Shown: piece by piece, positions 1-9,811 of the stretch
How the letters are laid out: each line of letters opens with the position of its first letter
Position numbering within the stretch: position 1 is the stretch's first letter
Assembly: GCA_947460455.1 (NCBI GenBank)
Contig: CANHKG010000003.1
Location: 1 to 64,000 of the forward strand
Reading direction: 5' to 3'
DNA from: Rhodospirillales bacterium
Lineage (GTDB): Bacteria; Pseudomonadota; Alphaproteobacteria; Acetobacterales; Acetobacteraceae
DNA: 64,000 nt
The notes under the pieces: generated by a model
What the model was told of the DNA's origin: nothing
Databases searched by the model: none
Seen by the model: only the letters and a program-made list of their open reading frames with translations
Program-made: the position numbers and the translations under genes

Positions 1-98
1 ACAGACGCTCGGCAAGGTTCAACTCGTGATAGCCAGCCATCCCATCCTCCGAGCAAACGCAAACATCAAAGGCGTTGCACCCGGAGTTGGAAACCGCC

Positions 99-131
99 GT
101 CTTTTTGCTTCTTTTTCTTCAGAAAAAGAAG
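99..131. repeat. T-rich/A-rich palindromic intergenic repeat, copy 1 (unit A)
   Basis: A 33-bp unit containing the palindrome TTCTTTTTCT-TC-AGAAAAAGAA. The same 33 bp occurs without mismatch in the opposite orientation at 22293-22325. It lies downstream of the leftward M20 gene. I see no coding role; it is one half of a composite repeat that is more complete near 22.3 kb. Confidence 0.8.
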
Positions 132-185
132 AGATTTTTCTTTGGCAGAAAAAACGATGACCGATGCAGCGGCGGAGGGAAAGAA

Positions 186-217
186 CTGGATTGCTTCGCT
201 TCGCTCGCAATGACGGG
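186..217. repeat. Dispersed REP-like repeat (GCTTCGCTTCGCTCGCAATGACG type)
   Basis: The stretch contains GATTGCTTCGCTTCGCTC followed by GCAATGACG. From memory this is a very widespread short intergenic repeat in bacterial genomes; only one copy is seen here. It sits 22 bp beyond the stop codon of the M20 gene, the usual 3'-flanking position for such repeats. Confidence 0.5.
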
Positions 218-238
218 GGTGTGCTGGGTGGGTGGTTT

Positions 239-1384
239 TTATGACCCCAAGCGCTGCCGCACCAGGGTGGTGAAGTAGCGCACGCCGTGCATCAGGGCGT
301 TGTCGTTGAAGTCGTAATGTGGCGAGTGGCAGACGGCGGTGTCGCCGTTGCCGATGAAGGCGAAGTTGCCGGCGGCGTGGGACAGGGCCCAGGCGAAATC
401 CTCGGCCCCGCCGACGCGGGCGGCTTCGCCGTTCACAGCATCGGCGCCGAAGGTGGCGCGGGCGGCGGCGAGGGCGTGTTGGGTGGCGGCCGGCTCGTTG
501 ATGAGCGGGGTGAAGACGCGGGTGTAGTCCAGCTCGGTCTCGCAGCGATGGGCGGCGCCGACCGAGGTGGCGATGCGGCGCATGGCGGCTTCGATTGCCT
601 CGCTCACCGCCGGCGAGAAGTTGCGGCAGTCGCCGTCGATCTCGGCGTAGCCGGCGATGGCGTTGCGGGTGCCGTCGGTGCGCAGTTCGGTGACGGAGAC
701 GACGGCCAGCTCCGACGGGTCGATGATGCGGGCGACGATGGTTTGCAGTTCCATGACGATGGCGCAGGCAGCCACCAGGGCATCGCGACATTCATGCGGG
801 CGGGAGGCGTGGCCCCCTGCCCCGCGGACGCGGATCAGGAAATTGTCCTCGGCGGCCATGAAGGGCCCGATGCGGGTGGCGAACTGGCCCACCGGCAGGC
901 CCGGGGCGTTATGCAGACCGTAGATCTCATCGAACGGGAAGCGCTCGGCCAGGCCGTCCTTCAGCATGGCGCGCATGCCCTGGCCCCATTCCTCGGCGGG
1001 CTGGAAGACGAAGCGCACCGTGCCATCGAACCCGCCCTGCTCGGCCAGGATTTTCGCGGCGCCGAGCAGCATGGTGGTGTGGCCGTCATGCCCGCAGGCG
1101 TGCATCACGCCGGGGGTGGCGGAGGCGTAGGGGAGGTTGGTTTGTTCCGGGATGCGCAGCGCATCCATGTCTGCCCGCAGCGCGATGCTGCGCGGGCCGG
1201 TGCCCAGGCGCAGCGTGGCGACGACGCCGGTGCCGCCGATGCCTTCCACCACATCGGTGATGCCGAAGCTGCGCAGCTTTTCCGCCACGAAGCGGGCGGT
1301 GGCATGCTCCTCGAAGCCGAACTCGGGATGGCGATGGAGGTGGCGGCGCCAGTCTCGCAGTGTGGCTTCGAGGGCGGTGTCCAT
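239..1384 (-). CDS. M20 family amidohydrolase (hippurate hydrolase-like)
   Basis: A 381-residue metal-dependent amidohydrolase of peptidase family M20D, which removes the acyl group from N-acyl amino acids or similar amides in the cytoplasm. Visible marks are ALRADMDAL (about 68-76), the metal-binding HACGHDGH at 95-102, QPAEE at 128-132 and a further His in YGLHNA near 158. The length is normal for the family. It lies 3 bp downstream of the DUF3126 gene on the same strand, so the two are probably co-transcribed. The substrate cannot be decided from sequence; hippurate, N-acetyl amino acids and indole-acetyl conjugates are all possible. Confidence 0.9.
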   Translation of the reverse strand: MDTALEATLRDWRRHLHRHPEFGFEEHATARFVAEKLRSFGITDVVEGIGGTGVVATLRLGTGPRSIALRADMDALRIPEQTNLPYASATPGVMHACGHDGHTTMLLGAAKILAEQGGFDGTVRFVFQPAEEWGQGMRAMLKDGLAERFPFDEIYGLHNAPGLPVGQFATRIGPFMAAEDNFLIRVRGAGGHASRPHECRDALVAACAIVMELQTIVARIIDPSELAVVSVTELRTDGTRNAIAGYAEIDGDCRNFSPAVSEAIEAAMRRIATSVGAAHRCETELDYTRVFTPLINEPAATQHALAAARATFGADAVNGEAARVGGAEDFAWALSHAAGNFAFIGNGDTAVCHSPHYDFNDNALMHGVRYFTTLVRQRLGS

Positions 1385-1387
1385 GGC

Positions 1388-1618
1388 CTACTTCCGGGCG
1401 ATGGCGACCTTGGGCAGGTCTTCGTCCAGGATCGACATGGTGAAGATGAAGCTCACTTCGCCATCCTCGTCGTCGCGGTCCAGCGTGCCGACGAACTCGT
1501 CGCCAATGCGCACCTCCACGGCGCCGCCCTTGCGGGTGGGCGGGTCGATGAAGATGCGGGTGTTGCCCAGTGTGGCGCGCAGGTACGCCTGCACTCGGGC
1601 GATGTCGGTTTCCTTCAC
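1388..1618 (-). CDS. DUF3126 family protein
   Basis: A 76-residue protein matching the small DUF3126 family, which is largely restricted to Alphaproteobacteria. It has an N-terminal helix (KETDIARVQAYLRATLG) followed by strands with an acidic stretch (DRDDEDGEVSF). No signal peptide or membrane segment is visible. Its function is unknown. It is the first gene of a two-gene unit with the M20 amidohydrolase. Confidence 0.85.
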   Translation of the reverse strand: MKETDIARVQAYLRATLGNTRIFIDPPTRKGGAVEVRIGDEFVGTLDRDDEDGEVSFIFTMSILDEDLPKVAIARK

Positions 1619-1671
1619 GGCGACCTCCTCGGTTCAGGCGCGTGGTCTACGCCGGCACGGCCGGCGTGTCA

Positions 1672-2736
1672 TCAACCCGGGCCGGCATCCGGCCCCTGCG
1701 GATAGGAGGTATTGACCACATCGGCGAGGGGCACCGGCCAGTCCACCAAAGCGGGCCCGGTCTTGCGGACCATGACGGTGGAACATTCGAAGCCGCCGGC
1801 ATTTTCGAAGGCGATGATGGGTTCGGCCACCACGGCGGGGATGATGTGGAGGAAGCGGCTGAGATCCGTCTTCATCACCTCGAACCCGGTGTAGCGGTTG
1901 AACAGGCCGGACCAGGCGTTGTCGGAGAAGCGCCAGAAATCCCACGGCATGTCGTGCATCCCCAGCGTCTGGTGGGTGTGCACCAGCACCACGCCGCCGG
2001 GGCGCAGCACGCGGTTGAGTTCCACGGCGGCGCGCCAGGGCATCAGCAGGTGTTCGAACACCGAGACGCTCATGGCGAAATCGAAGCTGTCGGCGGGGAA
2101 GTAGCGGGAGAGCTCATGCGCGTCGCCCACCACGTCCACGCCCGGGTCCGCCACGATGTCCAGCACCGTTACGTCGCATTCGGGGAACATCTCGCTGCGC
2201 TGCACCTGGCTGCGGGCGCGGCCGCCGATATCCAGCATGGTGGGGCGGCGGCCAGCGGCGACGACGGCGGCGACCTCGGCCTGGAAGTCCGGCAGGATGG
2301 AGCGCATGTCGGCGGCGCCGGCGACCTTGGCCAGCGTGGAGACGGACCAGGGCGAGGCCGCACCTTCGTAGGAGAGTTCCAGCACGGCGCCGTCGATGGC
2401 GCGGGCCCGGTCGATCAGCGCTTCGACCGTGAAGGCCACGCTGCCGTCGGGGGAGACGCGCACCACGTCCAGCTTCTGCATCGGGGCCATGCCGTCGTAG
2501 AGCACCCGGGCGCCGAACAGGGCGCGGGCGGTGCCCTCGCCGCGGAAGCGCGTGGGGTCGATGGTGGCCACGCCGCTGAGGCGGAGCAGCGAGTAGAACA
2601 CCGTGCAGGCGCTGAGTTCCACGTTGGTGACGGGGCCCGGCGCGGCATTGGGATCGGCCAGCGCAGCGGCAGATGGCGTCACCGGCGGCTGGGCCGGCGG
2701 GGGGGTGAGCAGGCGGCGCAGGAGGCTGCGGATCAT
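1672..2736 (-). CDS. Class I SAM-dependent methyltransferase
   Basis: A 354-residue protein. Residues 1-150 are not recognised. From about 165 it has a Rossmann methyltransferase core: motif I MLDIGG at 167-172, an acidic strand end in VTVLDIVAD, and the late motif VFEHLLMPWRAAVELNRVLRPGG at about 227-248. The last part is typical of methyltransferase type 11 proteins. The acceptor is unknown; the N-terminal extension may recognise it. The start is the ATG at the 5' end of the open frame. It is a single leftward gene. Confidence 0.75.
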   Translation of the reverse strand: MIRSLLRRLLTPPPAQPPVTPSAAALADPNAAPGPVTNVELSACTVFYSLLRLSGVATIDPTRFRGEGTARALFGARVLYDGMAPMQKLDVVRVSPDGSVAFTVEALIDRARAIDGAVLELSYEGAASPWSVSTLAKVAGAADMRSILPDFQAEVAAVVAAGRRPTMLDIGGRARSQVQRSEMFPECDVTVLDIVADPGVDVVGDAHELSRYFPADSFDFAMSVSVFEHLLMPWRAAVELNRVLRPGGVVLVHTHQTLGMHDMPWDFWRFSDNAWSGLFNRYTGFEVMKTDLSRFLHIIPAVVAEPIIAFENAGGFECSTVMVRKTGPALVDWPVPLADVVNTSYPQGPDAGPG

Positions 2737-2959
2737 GGCTGGACCTTGACGTGGGGATGTCTTGCCGCGGGCAGGCGCGGCGGCGCGTGAAGATGTGGCC
2801 TGCGCCGGGCCATTTGGGCGGAATGTTCACCAGTGGTTAACAAACGGCTTTGTATCATCCTTGGCAACGGTGGGCACCCGCGCGGCAAAATGTCGTGGCC
2901 CCGGCTTCCGTCTCCCAGCGGAGGACCAGCCGTTGCCAAGGAATCAGCCAGCCGCGTGG

Positions 2960-3643
2960 TCATGCCGCGCGGCTGGCATTCTGCGTACCGGGAACGACGA
3001 TGCCGAGCGCCATGGCGACGGCGGCCTGGCATGGCTCGATGACGGGAACGCCCAGCGCCTCCTCCAGCGCCGTGCGATGGCCGGCCATGCCGGTGCAGCC
3101 GAGGATCACCGCGCCTGCCCCGCGTTCCACCAGGCGCTGGCCGGTGGCGACCAGGGCGGCGCGGGTGGCCTGGGGGTCGAGCAGCGCCTCGATGCTGGTG
3201 TTCATGGCGATCTCGGCGGCCAGGCGGGGCTCGGCGCCGATGGCGCGCAGGGCGAGGGCGTGGCGGGCGATGGAGGCATCCACCAGGGCGATGACGCCGA
3301 AGCGCTCGGCGCGCAGCAGGGCAGTGGCCACGGCGCAGCGGAAGACGCCGAGCACCGGGCGGGGCGTGACCTCTCGCACCGCCTCGATCCCTGGGTCGGA
3401 GGCGCAGGCGATGAGGTAAGTGTCGGCGCGCTCGGCGGCGACGGCGCGGCAGAGCGGGGGCACGGCTGCGTGCCAGTCTTGCCAGGAGTAGATGCCCGGG
3501 GGGCCGTCGGCGACGGTGGCGACATCGATGGTGGGGCCGGCGGGGCTGCGGAAGCCGGCGATGGCGGCATCGATCCCGGCGCTGCAGGCGGTGCTGCGGT
3601 TGGGGTTGAGCAGGAGGACGCGTGCACGGGCAATGGCAGTCAT
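2960..3643 (-). CDS. Aspartate/glutamate (hydantoin) racemase family protein
   Basis: A 227-residue cytoplasmic racemase-fold protein. Family marks are the N-terminal VLLLNPNRS, a first catalytic-type cysteine at C80 (IACASDPG) and a second at C183 (ILGCTGMAG). This two-cysteine proton-transfer pattern is that of Asp/Glu/hydantoin racemases. The start MTAIARARV is chosen because the upstream in-frame residues do not resemble the family. The substrate is not determined; hydantoin or maleate-type relatives are alternatives. Confidence 0.8.
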   Translation of the reverse strand: MTAIARARVLLLNPNRSTACSAGIDAAIAGFRSPAGPTIDVATVADGPPGIYSWQDWHAAVPPLCRAVAAERADTYLIACASDPGIEAVREVTPRPVLGVFRCAVATALLRAERFGVIALVDASIARHALALRAIGAEPRLAAEIAMNTSIEALLDPQATRAALVATGQRLVERGAGAVILGCTGMAGHRTALEEALGVPVIEPCQAAVAMALGIVVPGTQNASRAA

Positions 3644-3758
3644 GTCAAACTCCGCTTCGCCATTGGGGCTGCCGTCCCTATATATTGCAGCGCACAACAG
3701 AGCGAGGCCGGCTGCGTCGGCCGAGGCCTACAACCTCGCTCCCCCGGAGGGTAGAGCC

Positions 3759-4199
3759 TTGACCGAGACAGCTGCGCCCGTGCGCTGGCATTCCGCGGAA
3801 GCCGTGGCCCCACCGGAGCCGCAACCGGCCCTGGCGGCGCTGGAGACCAAGACGGCGATGCTGCGCGGGATGCGCGGGATGTGCCCGGCCTGTGGGCAGG
3901 GGAAGCTGTTTGCCGGGTTCCTGACTGTGTCTGATTCCTGCGCTAAGTGCGGGGAGAAGCTTGGGCAGATCCGGGCTGACGATGCGCCGCCCTATTTCAC
4001 CATCTTCGCCGTGGGCCACGTGGTGATTCCGGGCATGATGTGGCTGGAGAAGGCCCATGCGCCCGATCTGTGGATCCATGCCGCGATCTGGCTGCCGCTG
4101 ACCCTGGGGATGACGCTGGCGATGATCCGCCCGGTGAAGGGCGCCACGATCGGGCTGATGCTGAAGCTGGGCTTCGGGCGCGACGCAGGGCAAAGCTGA
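3759..4199 (+). CDS. DUF983 family zinc-ribbon membrane protein
   Basis: A 146-residue protein reading from a TTG start with GGAGG 8 bp upstream (3746-3750). Two CxxC pairs (C42/C45 and C61/C64) form a zinc ribbon. They are followed by two hydrophobic segments (about residues 76-93 and 103-120) typical of DUF983 proteins. The molecular role is unknown. The next gene starts within 6 bp, so it probably shares an operon with the UPF0262 gene and mtnA. The TTG start is preferred over far-upstream ATGs, which overlap the racemase gene. Confidence 0.85.
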   Translation: MTETAAPVRWHSAEAVAPPEPQPALAALETKTAMLRGMRGMCPACGQGKLFAGFLTVSDSCAKCGEKLGQIRADDAPPYFTIFAVGHVVIPGMMWLEKAHAPDLWIHAAIWLPLTLGMTLAMIRPVKGATIGLMLKLGFGRDAGQS

Positions 4200-4204
4200 G
4201 GCCC

Positions 4205-4708
4205 ATGATGGCCCCGGCCACGCACGATCCTGCCACCGACTCGGCGCGGCTGGTGCGGCTGGTGCTGGAGGGTGAGGCGCTGACCCGGCTGGACGCCATG
4301 CTGGAGGCGGACCGGGCGCAGGCGGTGGATGACCTGCTGCATGAGAACCGCTTTGCCCCCCTGCGGGCGGAGACTCCGGGCCCCTACGCGCTGCGGCTTT
4401 CGATCACCGAGGGGCGGCTGGCCTTCGACATTCGCGACGCGGACGAGGCGCCGCTGCATTTGGTGGCATTGGCGCTGGGCCCGTTCCGGCGGCTGATCAA
4501 GGACTACCAGATGCTGGTGGACAGCCACGCCATGGCGGTTCAGGAAGGGCGCGAGGCCCGCATCCAGGCCATCGACATGGGCCGGCGCGGGCTGCACAAC
4601 GAAGGCGCGCAATTGCTGGTGGAACGGCTGGCCGGCAAGATCACCATTGATTTTCCGACCGCGCGTCGCCTTTTCACGCTGGTGTGTGTGCTGCACCAGC
4701 GGATGTAG
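4205..4708 (+). CDS. UPF0262 family protein
   Basis: A 167-residue protein of the UPF0262 family, conserved in Alphaproteobacteria and of unknown function. Recognisable segments are LHENRFAPL (about 44-52), [27 protein letters not shown] and the C-terminal [15 protein letters not shown]. It is acidic and soluble with no signal peptide. There are two possible starts (4205 and 4208). It lies between DUF983 and mtnA with short gaps on both sides. Confidence 0.85.
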   Translation: MMAPATHDPATDSARLVRLVLEGEALTRLDAMLEADRAQAVDDLLHENRFAPLRAETPGPYALRLSITEGRLAFDIRDADEAPLHLVALALGPFRRLIKDYQMLVDSHAMAVQEGREARIQAIDMGRRGLHNEGAQLLVERLAGKITIDFPTARRLFTLVCVLHQRM

Positions 4709-4734
4709 CGCGCGAGCCCTGCGAGGATACGACC

Positions 4735-5841
<1,107 letters not shown>

Positions 5842-5928
5842 ATCGAGTGTCACAAATCATCTCTTGCGGCGGCCCCCGCGTGGTGGCCATTGTCGGAATC
5901 ACGATCCTGAACCCGGAGCGTTGCACCT

Positions 5929-6501
5929 TTGTCCGAACTCGCTGAAATCTGGACCGAATGGGGGCACCTGGCATATGTCGGCGCCTTCATATGGTCGTTC
6001 TTCGAGGGCGAGACCTTCGTTCTCCTGGCCTCCGCACTCGGGCATGCCACCGGGCTGGTGAACCCGTGGATCCTGATGTTCACGGTGTGGATCGGCTCCT
6101 TCCTGGGTGACCAGTGCTGGTTCTACCTGGGAAGGCGCTATGGCGTGCGCGTGGTGAAGCGCATTCCGGGCGCGGAAGCCAAGGTGGCCAAGGCGATCGA
6201 CTTCGTGGAGAGGTTCGGCGCCGCGTTTATACTCAGCTTCAGGTTTGCCTACGGCATCCGTAACGTCGCGTCCGTGGCGTGCGGTATGACCACCATGAAA
6301 TACAGCTACTTCGCTGTCCTCAACTTCATCGCCGCCGGCATCTGGGCGGCCAGCTTCGTGGCCGCCGGTTGGTTCCTCGCCGCCGCCTTCGGGCCGGAGC
6401 GGGTGGGCTGGGTGCTGGGCGGCATCGGATTGTTCGTCATCGCCGGGCTGGTCTACAAGGCCCGCTCCTCCCGCAAGCGGGCCGAAGCCCCCGTCTCCTA
6501 G
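5929..6501 (+). CDS. DedA family membrane protein
   Basis: A 190-residue integral membrane protein of the DedA/VTT family, implicated in lipid carrier flipping and envelope homeostasis. It shows FFEGETFVLLASALG near the N terminus, the conserved GxxxGDQCWFYLGRRYG and FAYGIRNVASVACGM, and further hydrophobic segments to the C terminus. Translation appears to start at TTG (5929). It is followed 7 bp later by an unrelated gene on the same strand. Confidence 0.85.
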   Translation: MSELAEIWTEWGHLAYVGAFIWSFFEGETFVLLASALGHATGLVNPWILMFTVWIGSFLGDQCWFYLGRRYGVRVVKRIPGAEAKVAKAIDFVERFGAAFILSFRFAYGIRNVASVACGMTTMKYSYFAVLNFIAAGIWAASFVAAGWFLAAAFGPERVGWVLGGIGLFVIAGLVYKARSSRKRAEAPVS

Positions 6502-6508
6502 GTCCGCC

Positions 6509-7270
6509 ATGGCCCTTTCCCCTGCCGAGGCGCTGGTTCTGCTGGACCCGAATGCCGCGCAGGGGGTGCAGGCCGCCAAGGTCACGTTCCTGGGCCTGCT
6601 GGCCGAGGGCGTGCTGCGGGCGGAGCAGGTGAAGGGGCGGATCACCAGCGAGACCCGGCTGCACATCGCCCGCCAGCCGGCCGAGACGCCGCCGCATGTG
6701 GGCGCGGTGCTGGATGCGGTGCGCCAGAGCAAGACCGGCAGCGTCTATCAGGTGACACGGCGGCTGGCGCGCGACACCAAGCAACTTTCCAGCTTCGTGC
6801 CGGTGCTGGTGCGCCCGCGCCTGGTGCAGCGCGGGCTGCTGGCCGAGCGGCGGCACCAGGAGGAGCGGAAGGTGCTCTTCGTGTTCCGCCGCAACGTGAC
6901 CTTGTCCACCTTCCACCCCACCGAGGCCGGCGCGCGTGAGCAGGCAAGGCTGCGGGCCATGCTGGACGACGCCCCGGCCATCGCGGCCGAACTGGATCGT
7001 GACCCACCGCGCGCCGCGGCGATGGCGGCGGCGCTGGGCCCGCTGATCGTGCTGGTGCCCGCCCTGCTGGCGGTGCTGGGCCCGCTCGCCCATGCCATGG
7101 CCCCGGGCACGCAAGGCTTCATCTCCGACGGCGGCGGCGGCGATACCTTCGCCTACATGGATTCCGCGATGGCGGAGATGGACTCGTCGCTGGACAGCGC
7201 GCTCTCCGATGCCGGCAGCGATGCCGGCTCCGATGGCGGCGGCAGCGATGGGGGTGGCGGCGGGGAGTAG
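6509..7270 (+). CDS. Unrecognised membrane protein with Asp/Ser/Gly-rich tail
   Basis: 253 residues, no family recognised. Residues 1-160 are soluble, alternating helix-like stretches rich in Leu, Arg and Glu. One strongly hydrophobic segment (about 171-200, with LGPLIVLVPALLAVLGPL) is probably a membrane span. The tail from about 205 is low complexity, with repeats of SDAGSDAGSDGGGSDGGG. The layout resembles TIGR04222-like proteins, which have a hydrophobic segment and a Gly-rich terminus, but I cannot confirm it. It is probably co-transcribed with the dedA-like gene. Confidence 0.6.
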   Translation: MALSPAEALVLLDPNAAQGVQAAKVTFLGLLAEGVLRAEQVKGRITSETRLHIARQPAETPPHVGAVLDAVRQSKTGSVYQVTRRLARDTKQLSSFVPVLVRPRLVQRGLLAERRHQEERKVLFVFRRNVTLSTFHPTEAGAREQARLRAMLDDAPAIAAELDRDPPRAAAMAAALGPLIVLVPALLAVLGPLAHAMAPGTQGFISDGGGGDTFAYMDSAMAEMDSSLDSALSDAGSDAGSDGGGSDGGGGGE

Positions 7271-7675
7271 CTACTCCACCGCGGCATCCAGCGCCGGGTT
7301 GGCGGCAACCTCGGCCAGCTTGTCCAGCGCTTCGGCGCGCTGGCCGTCACGCAGCGCGGCGCGGGCCTCGGCCAGGGTGCGCACCATGGCCTGGTCGCTG
7401 GGGGTATTGGCGCGCGAGGGGCGCACGGAGCGGATCAGCAGGCGGCTTTCGGCGCGCTCGATCGCCTCCATCGCCTCCCCTGTCCGTCCGACGGCAATCG
7501 CGGTGCGGGCGGCGATGATGAAGGCGCTGGCGGGCGCGTCATCGTCCACTGGCGGGTCCGGCAGGCGCACCAGGGGAACCCCATCCTGGCGCGGCGGCAC
7601 CTGGGCGTGCGCGGCGGGCAGGACGAGCAGGCCAAGGGCCAGGAGGCAGGTGAGGGTCTTCAGGGCATGGGGCAT
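7271..7675 (-). CDS. Small exported protein of unknown function
   Basis: 134 residues. The N terminus is a classical Sec signal peptide (MPHALKTLTCLLALGLLVLPAAHA, cleavage probably before QVPPRQDG). The mature part is helical, with Ala/Arg-rich segments resembling short repeats (AEARAALRDGQRAEALDKLAEVAANPALDAA). Its stop codon directly abuts that of the convergent gene on the other strand. It lies downstream of the yraN-like gene. No function can be assigned. Confidence 0.65.
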   Translation of the reverse strand: MPHALKTLTCLLALGLLVLPAAHAQVPPRQDGVPLVRLPDPPVDDDAPASAFIIAARTAIAVGRTGEAMEAIERAESRLLIRSVRPSRANTPSDQAMVRTLAEARAALRDGQRAEALDKLAEVAANPALDAAVE

Positions 7676-7750
7676 GGCGAGGCTCCGCTTGCGGCACGAC
7701 AGAGATGGGGCGCGCGCGGCCGCAATGCCATGCGCCAGGTCAATGCCCGG

Positions 7751-8131
7751 TTACGCCTCGCGCCGGAATGCATCCGCGATGCGGCGAACGGCGCCGTGGG
7801 CATCCACCAGCAGCAGGTCGAAGCGGACCCCTTCGCGGCCCCACTCCGGGTGCTCCGCCAGCAGGATCTCCGCCGCCGTGAGCAGGCGGGCCTGCTGGCG
7901 CGGGGCCAGCGCATAGGCGGCCTCGGCCAGGCTGGGCCTTTGCTTCACCTCGATGATGGCCAGCAGACCCGCGCGCTCCGCCACCATGTCGATCTCGCCG
8001 GCGGCGGTGCGCAGGCGGCGGGCCAGCACGGTCCAGCCATCCGCCTCCAGCGCCCGGGCGGCGGCGGCTTCGGCGGCGAGCCCACCGGCCTGGTTGGCGC
8101 GACCACGCAGGCTGCGCCCGGTTTCAGCCAT
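7751..8131 (-). CDS. YraN/UPF0102 family nuclease-like protein
   Basis: A 126-residue protein of the UPF0102 family, which has an Endonuclease_NS/Holliday-junction-resolvase-like fold. Marks are the N-terminal GRANQAGGLAAEAAAARALEADGWTVLARRLRTAAGEIDMVAE and the PD-(D/E)xK-like core GEIDMVAERAGLLAIIEVKQRPS. It overlaps the start of the protein by 8 bp with the Hsp70-like gene upstream, which indicates translational coupling. Its physiological role is unknown; a function in DNA uptake or repair is often proposed. Confidence 0.85.
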   Translation of the reverse strand: MAETGRSLRGRANQAGGLAAEAAAARALEADGWTVLARRLRTAAGEIDMVAERAGLLAIIEVKQRPSLAEAAYALAPRQQARLLTAAEILLAEHPEWGREGVRFDLLLVDAHGAVRRIADAFRREA

Positions 8132-9395
8132 GGCGATCGCGCGCGATCAGGGCGAGGCCCTCGGCCACCGAGACGAACTCGCCGCCGGTGGTCACGCGCT
8201 CGGCGCCGAAGCGCTCATCGAACAGGCGGCGCACGGCGGGCACGAAGCTGGTGCCGCCGGTGAGGAACACATGGTCCACCTCGGGCCGTCCCGCCTGCTC
8301 CAGCACACGGTCGATGGCGCCGGCGAACTGGGCGATATCGGCGGCGATCCAGCCTTCGAACTGCTCGCGCGTGATCTCGGTATCGATCGCCAATTCCTTA
8401 TGATGGAAGGAAAGCTGAACCGATTCCGCCCCCGAAAGCGCGGCCTTGGCGGCGGAGACGGTCTGGTAGAGCCGGTAGCCCATCTCCTCCTCGATCAGGG
8501 CGATCAGGTTGGCCAGGCGGTGCGGGTCGCGCGCGTTGCGCATCACGTCGCGCATGTCGCGCAGGGTGCGCGGGTTCTTCATCAAGGACAGCCGGTGCCA
8601 GCGCGCGAAGGAGGAATACCATTCCGGCGGCACCGGCAGCTCCGACCCGCCCATCACCCGGTAGGTGCCGCCCTTGCCCAGGCGCGGCGCGATCACGTGG
8701 TCGATGATGCGGTAGTCGAACACGTCGCCAGCGATGCCCACGCCGGAATGGCCCAGCGGTTCCACGCCTTCACCGGGCACGAAGCGCAGCAGCGAGAAAT
8801 CGCTGGTGCCGCCGCCGAAATCGCCGATCAGTACCGTAGCCGGCGCGTTCAGCGTGCGGGCGAAGCGATACCCGGCGCCCTCCGGCTCATAGGCCACATC
8901 CACCCCGGCCATCCCGGCCTCGGCGAAGGCGGCGCGCAGGCGGGTTTCGCCGAAATCGTCATCCGTGCGCTCCCCCGCGAAGCGCACCGGGCGGCCGGCG
9001 ACGATGCGCAGCCCGGCCGGGTCCATCTGCGCCGCGGCCAGGAAGCTGCGCAGGAAGGTGGCGATCAGCGCCTCCAGCGTGAAGCGCCGCCCGAAGATGG
9101 TGGTTTCGCTGAAGCTGCGCTGGGCGAGATAGGTCTTCATCGACATGATCAGCCGGCTGTCCAGCGGATCATCGAGATAGGCCTCGATCGCCGCCGGCCC
9201 GGCCTCATGGCGCAGCCGGCTGCCCTGGGCCACGCCGCGCCCGTAATCCTCGGCCCAGAAGCACAGCACGGAGCGGAACACATCCTGCGTGCCGAAGCGC
9301 GAGGTGCTGCTGGTGCCGTCCGGGTTCAGCAGGGCGAGAACGGTATTGGTGGTGCCGAAATCGATACCCAGAACGGCTTTGGGCGCGGGGGACAT
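8124..9395 (-). CDS. Hsp70 family (YegD-like) chaperone ATPase
   Basis: A 423-residue actin-fold ATPase. It carries the phosphate-1 motif GIDFGTTNTVLALL at the N terminus, the phosphate-2 motif IGDFGGGTSDFSLL and the adenosine motif VFLTGGTSFVPAVRRLF near the C terminus. It lacks the DnaK substrate-binding domain and C-terminal lid, so it belongs with the short YegD-type Hsp70 relatives. The start MSPAPKAV (9395) is chosen since it places the first phosphate motif at the usual distance. It is translationally coupled to the yraN-like gene. Confidence 0.85.
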   Translation of the reverse strand: MSPAPKAVLGIDFGTTNTVLALLNPDGTSSTSRFGTQDVFRSVLCFWAEDYGRGVAQGSRLRHEAGPAAIEAYLDDPLDSRLIMSMKTYLAQRSFSETTIFGRRFTLEALIATFLRSFLAAAQMDPAGLRIVAGRPVRFAGERTDDDFGETRLRAAFAEAGMAGVDVAYEPEGAGYRFARTLNAPATVLIGDFGGGTSDFSLLRFVPGEGVEPLGHSGVGIAGDVFDYRIIDHVIAPRLGKGGTYRVMGGSELPVPPEWYSSFARWHRLSLMKNPRTLRDMRDVMRNARDPHRLANLIALIEEEMGYRLYQTVSAAKAALSGAESVQLSFHHKELAIDTEITREQFEGWIAADIAQFAGAIDRVLEQAGRPEVDHVFLTGGTSFVPAVRRLFDERFGAERVTTGGEFVSVAEGLALIARDRHG

Positions 9396-9458
9396 CCGGC
9401 GGATCCTGTGCGGAGGGCCGCGGGTTTCAGCGCAGAACGGGCGCCGCCGCAAGAAGAA

Positions 9459-9809
9459 TCAGAACCGCTCCTGCCCGGTCTGGCGCACCGCATCCGGAAA
9501 ATCCCGGTAGAGCGCGAAGGTGGGGTTGGCGACCAGGGAATTGAGCCCGTGGTGATGGCCCTCCACCGGGTCGGCGCGGGTGGCGACGTGCCGGAAGGCG
9601 GCATCGAGCTGGGCGAGGTCCTGCACCTCGATCATCAGGTGCCAATCGCCGAGCCCCTTGAGCCCGAAGCCCAGCTTGGCACGGGTGAGGCGCCAGCCGG
9701 CAATCAGGCCCCGGTCGCGCAGATGGCCCATGTAGCGTTCCACCGCGGCGACGAACGCCATGTCGGAGATGCCGGGCTTGGTGTCGCAATGGATGTGGTA
9801 GAGATCCAT
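9459..9809 (-). CDS. DUF6614-like small protein
   Basis: A 116-residue cytoplasmic protein beginning MDLYHIHCDTKPG and containing RYMGHLRDRGLIAGWRLTRAKLGFG, a pattern of a dimeric alpha-beta barrel-like small protein. I match it to DUF6614 with moderate certainty. It starts 2 bp after the stop codon of the AI-2E family transporter gene, so the two are an operon. No catalytic residues can be proposed. Confidence 0.6.
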   Translation of the reverse strand: MDLYHIHCDTKPGISDMAFVAAVERYMGHLRDRGLIAGWRLTRAKLGFGLKGLGDWHLMIEVQDLAQLDAAFRHVATRADPVEGHHHGLNSLVANPTFALYRDFPDAVRQTGQERF

Positions 9810-9811
9810 GG

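Noticed and set aside
287-1705. Long plus-strand open frame of 472 codons opposite the M20 gene
   Set aside because: It mirrors the M20 and DUF3126 genes, is Gly/Val/His-rich and has no recognisable domain; an expected artefact of G+C-rich coding DNA.
3492-3758. Upstream ATG start for the DUF983 gene
   Set aside because: It would overlap the racemase gene and add about 90 residues unlike the family; TTG 3759 has a good ribosome-binding site.
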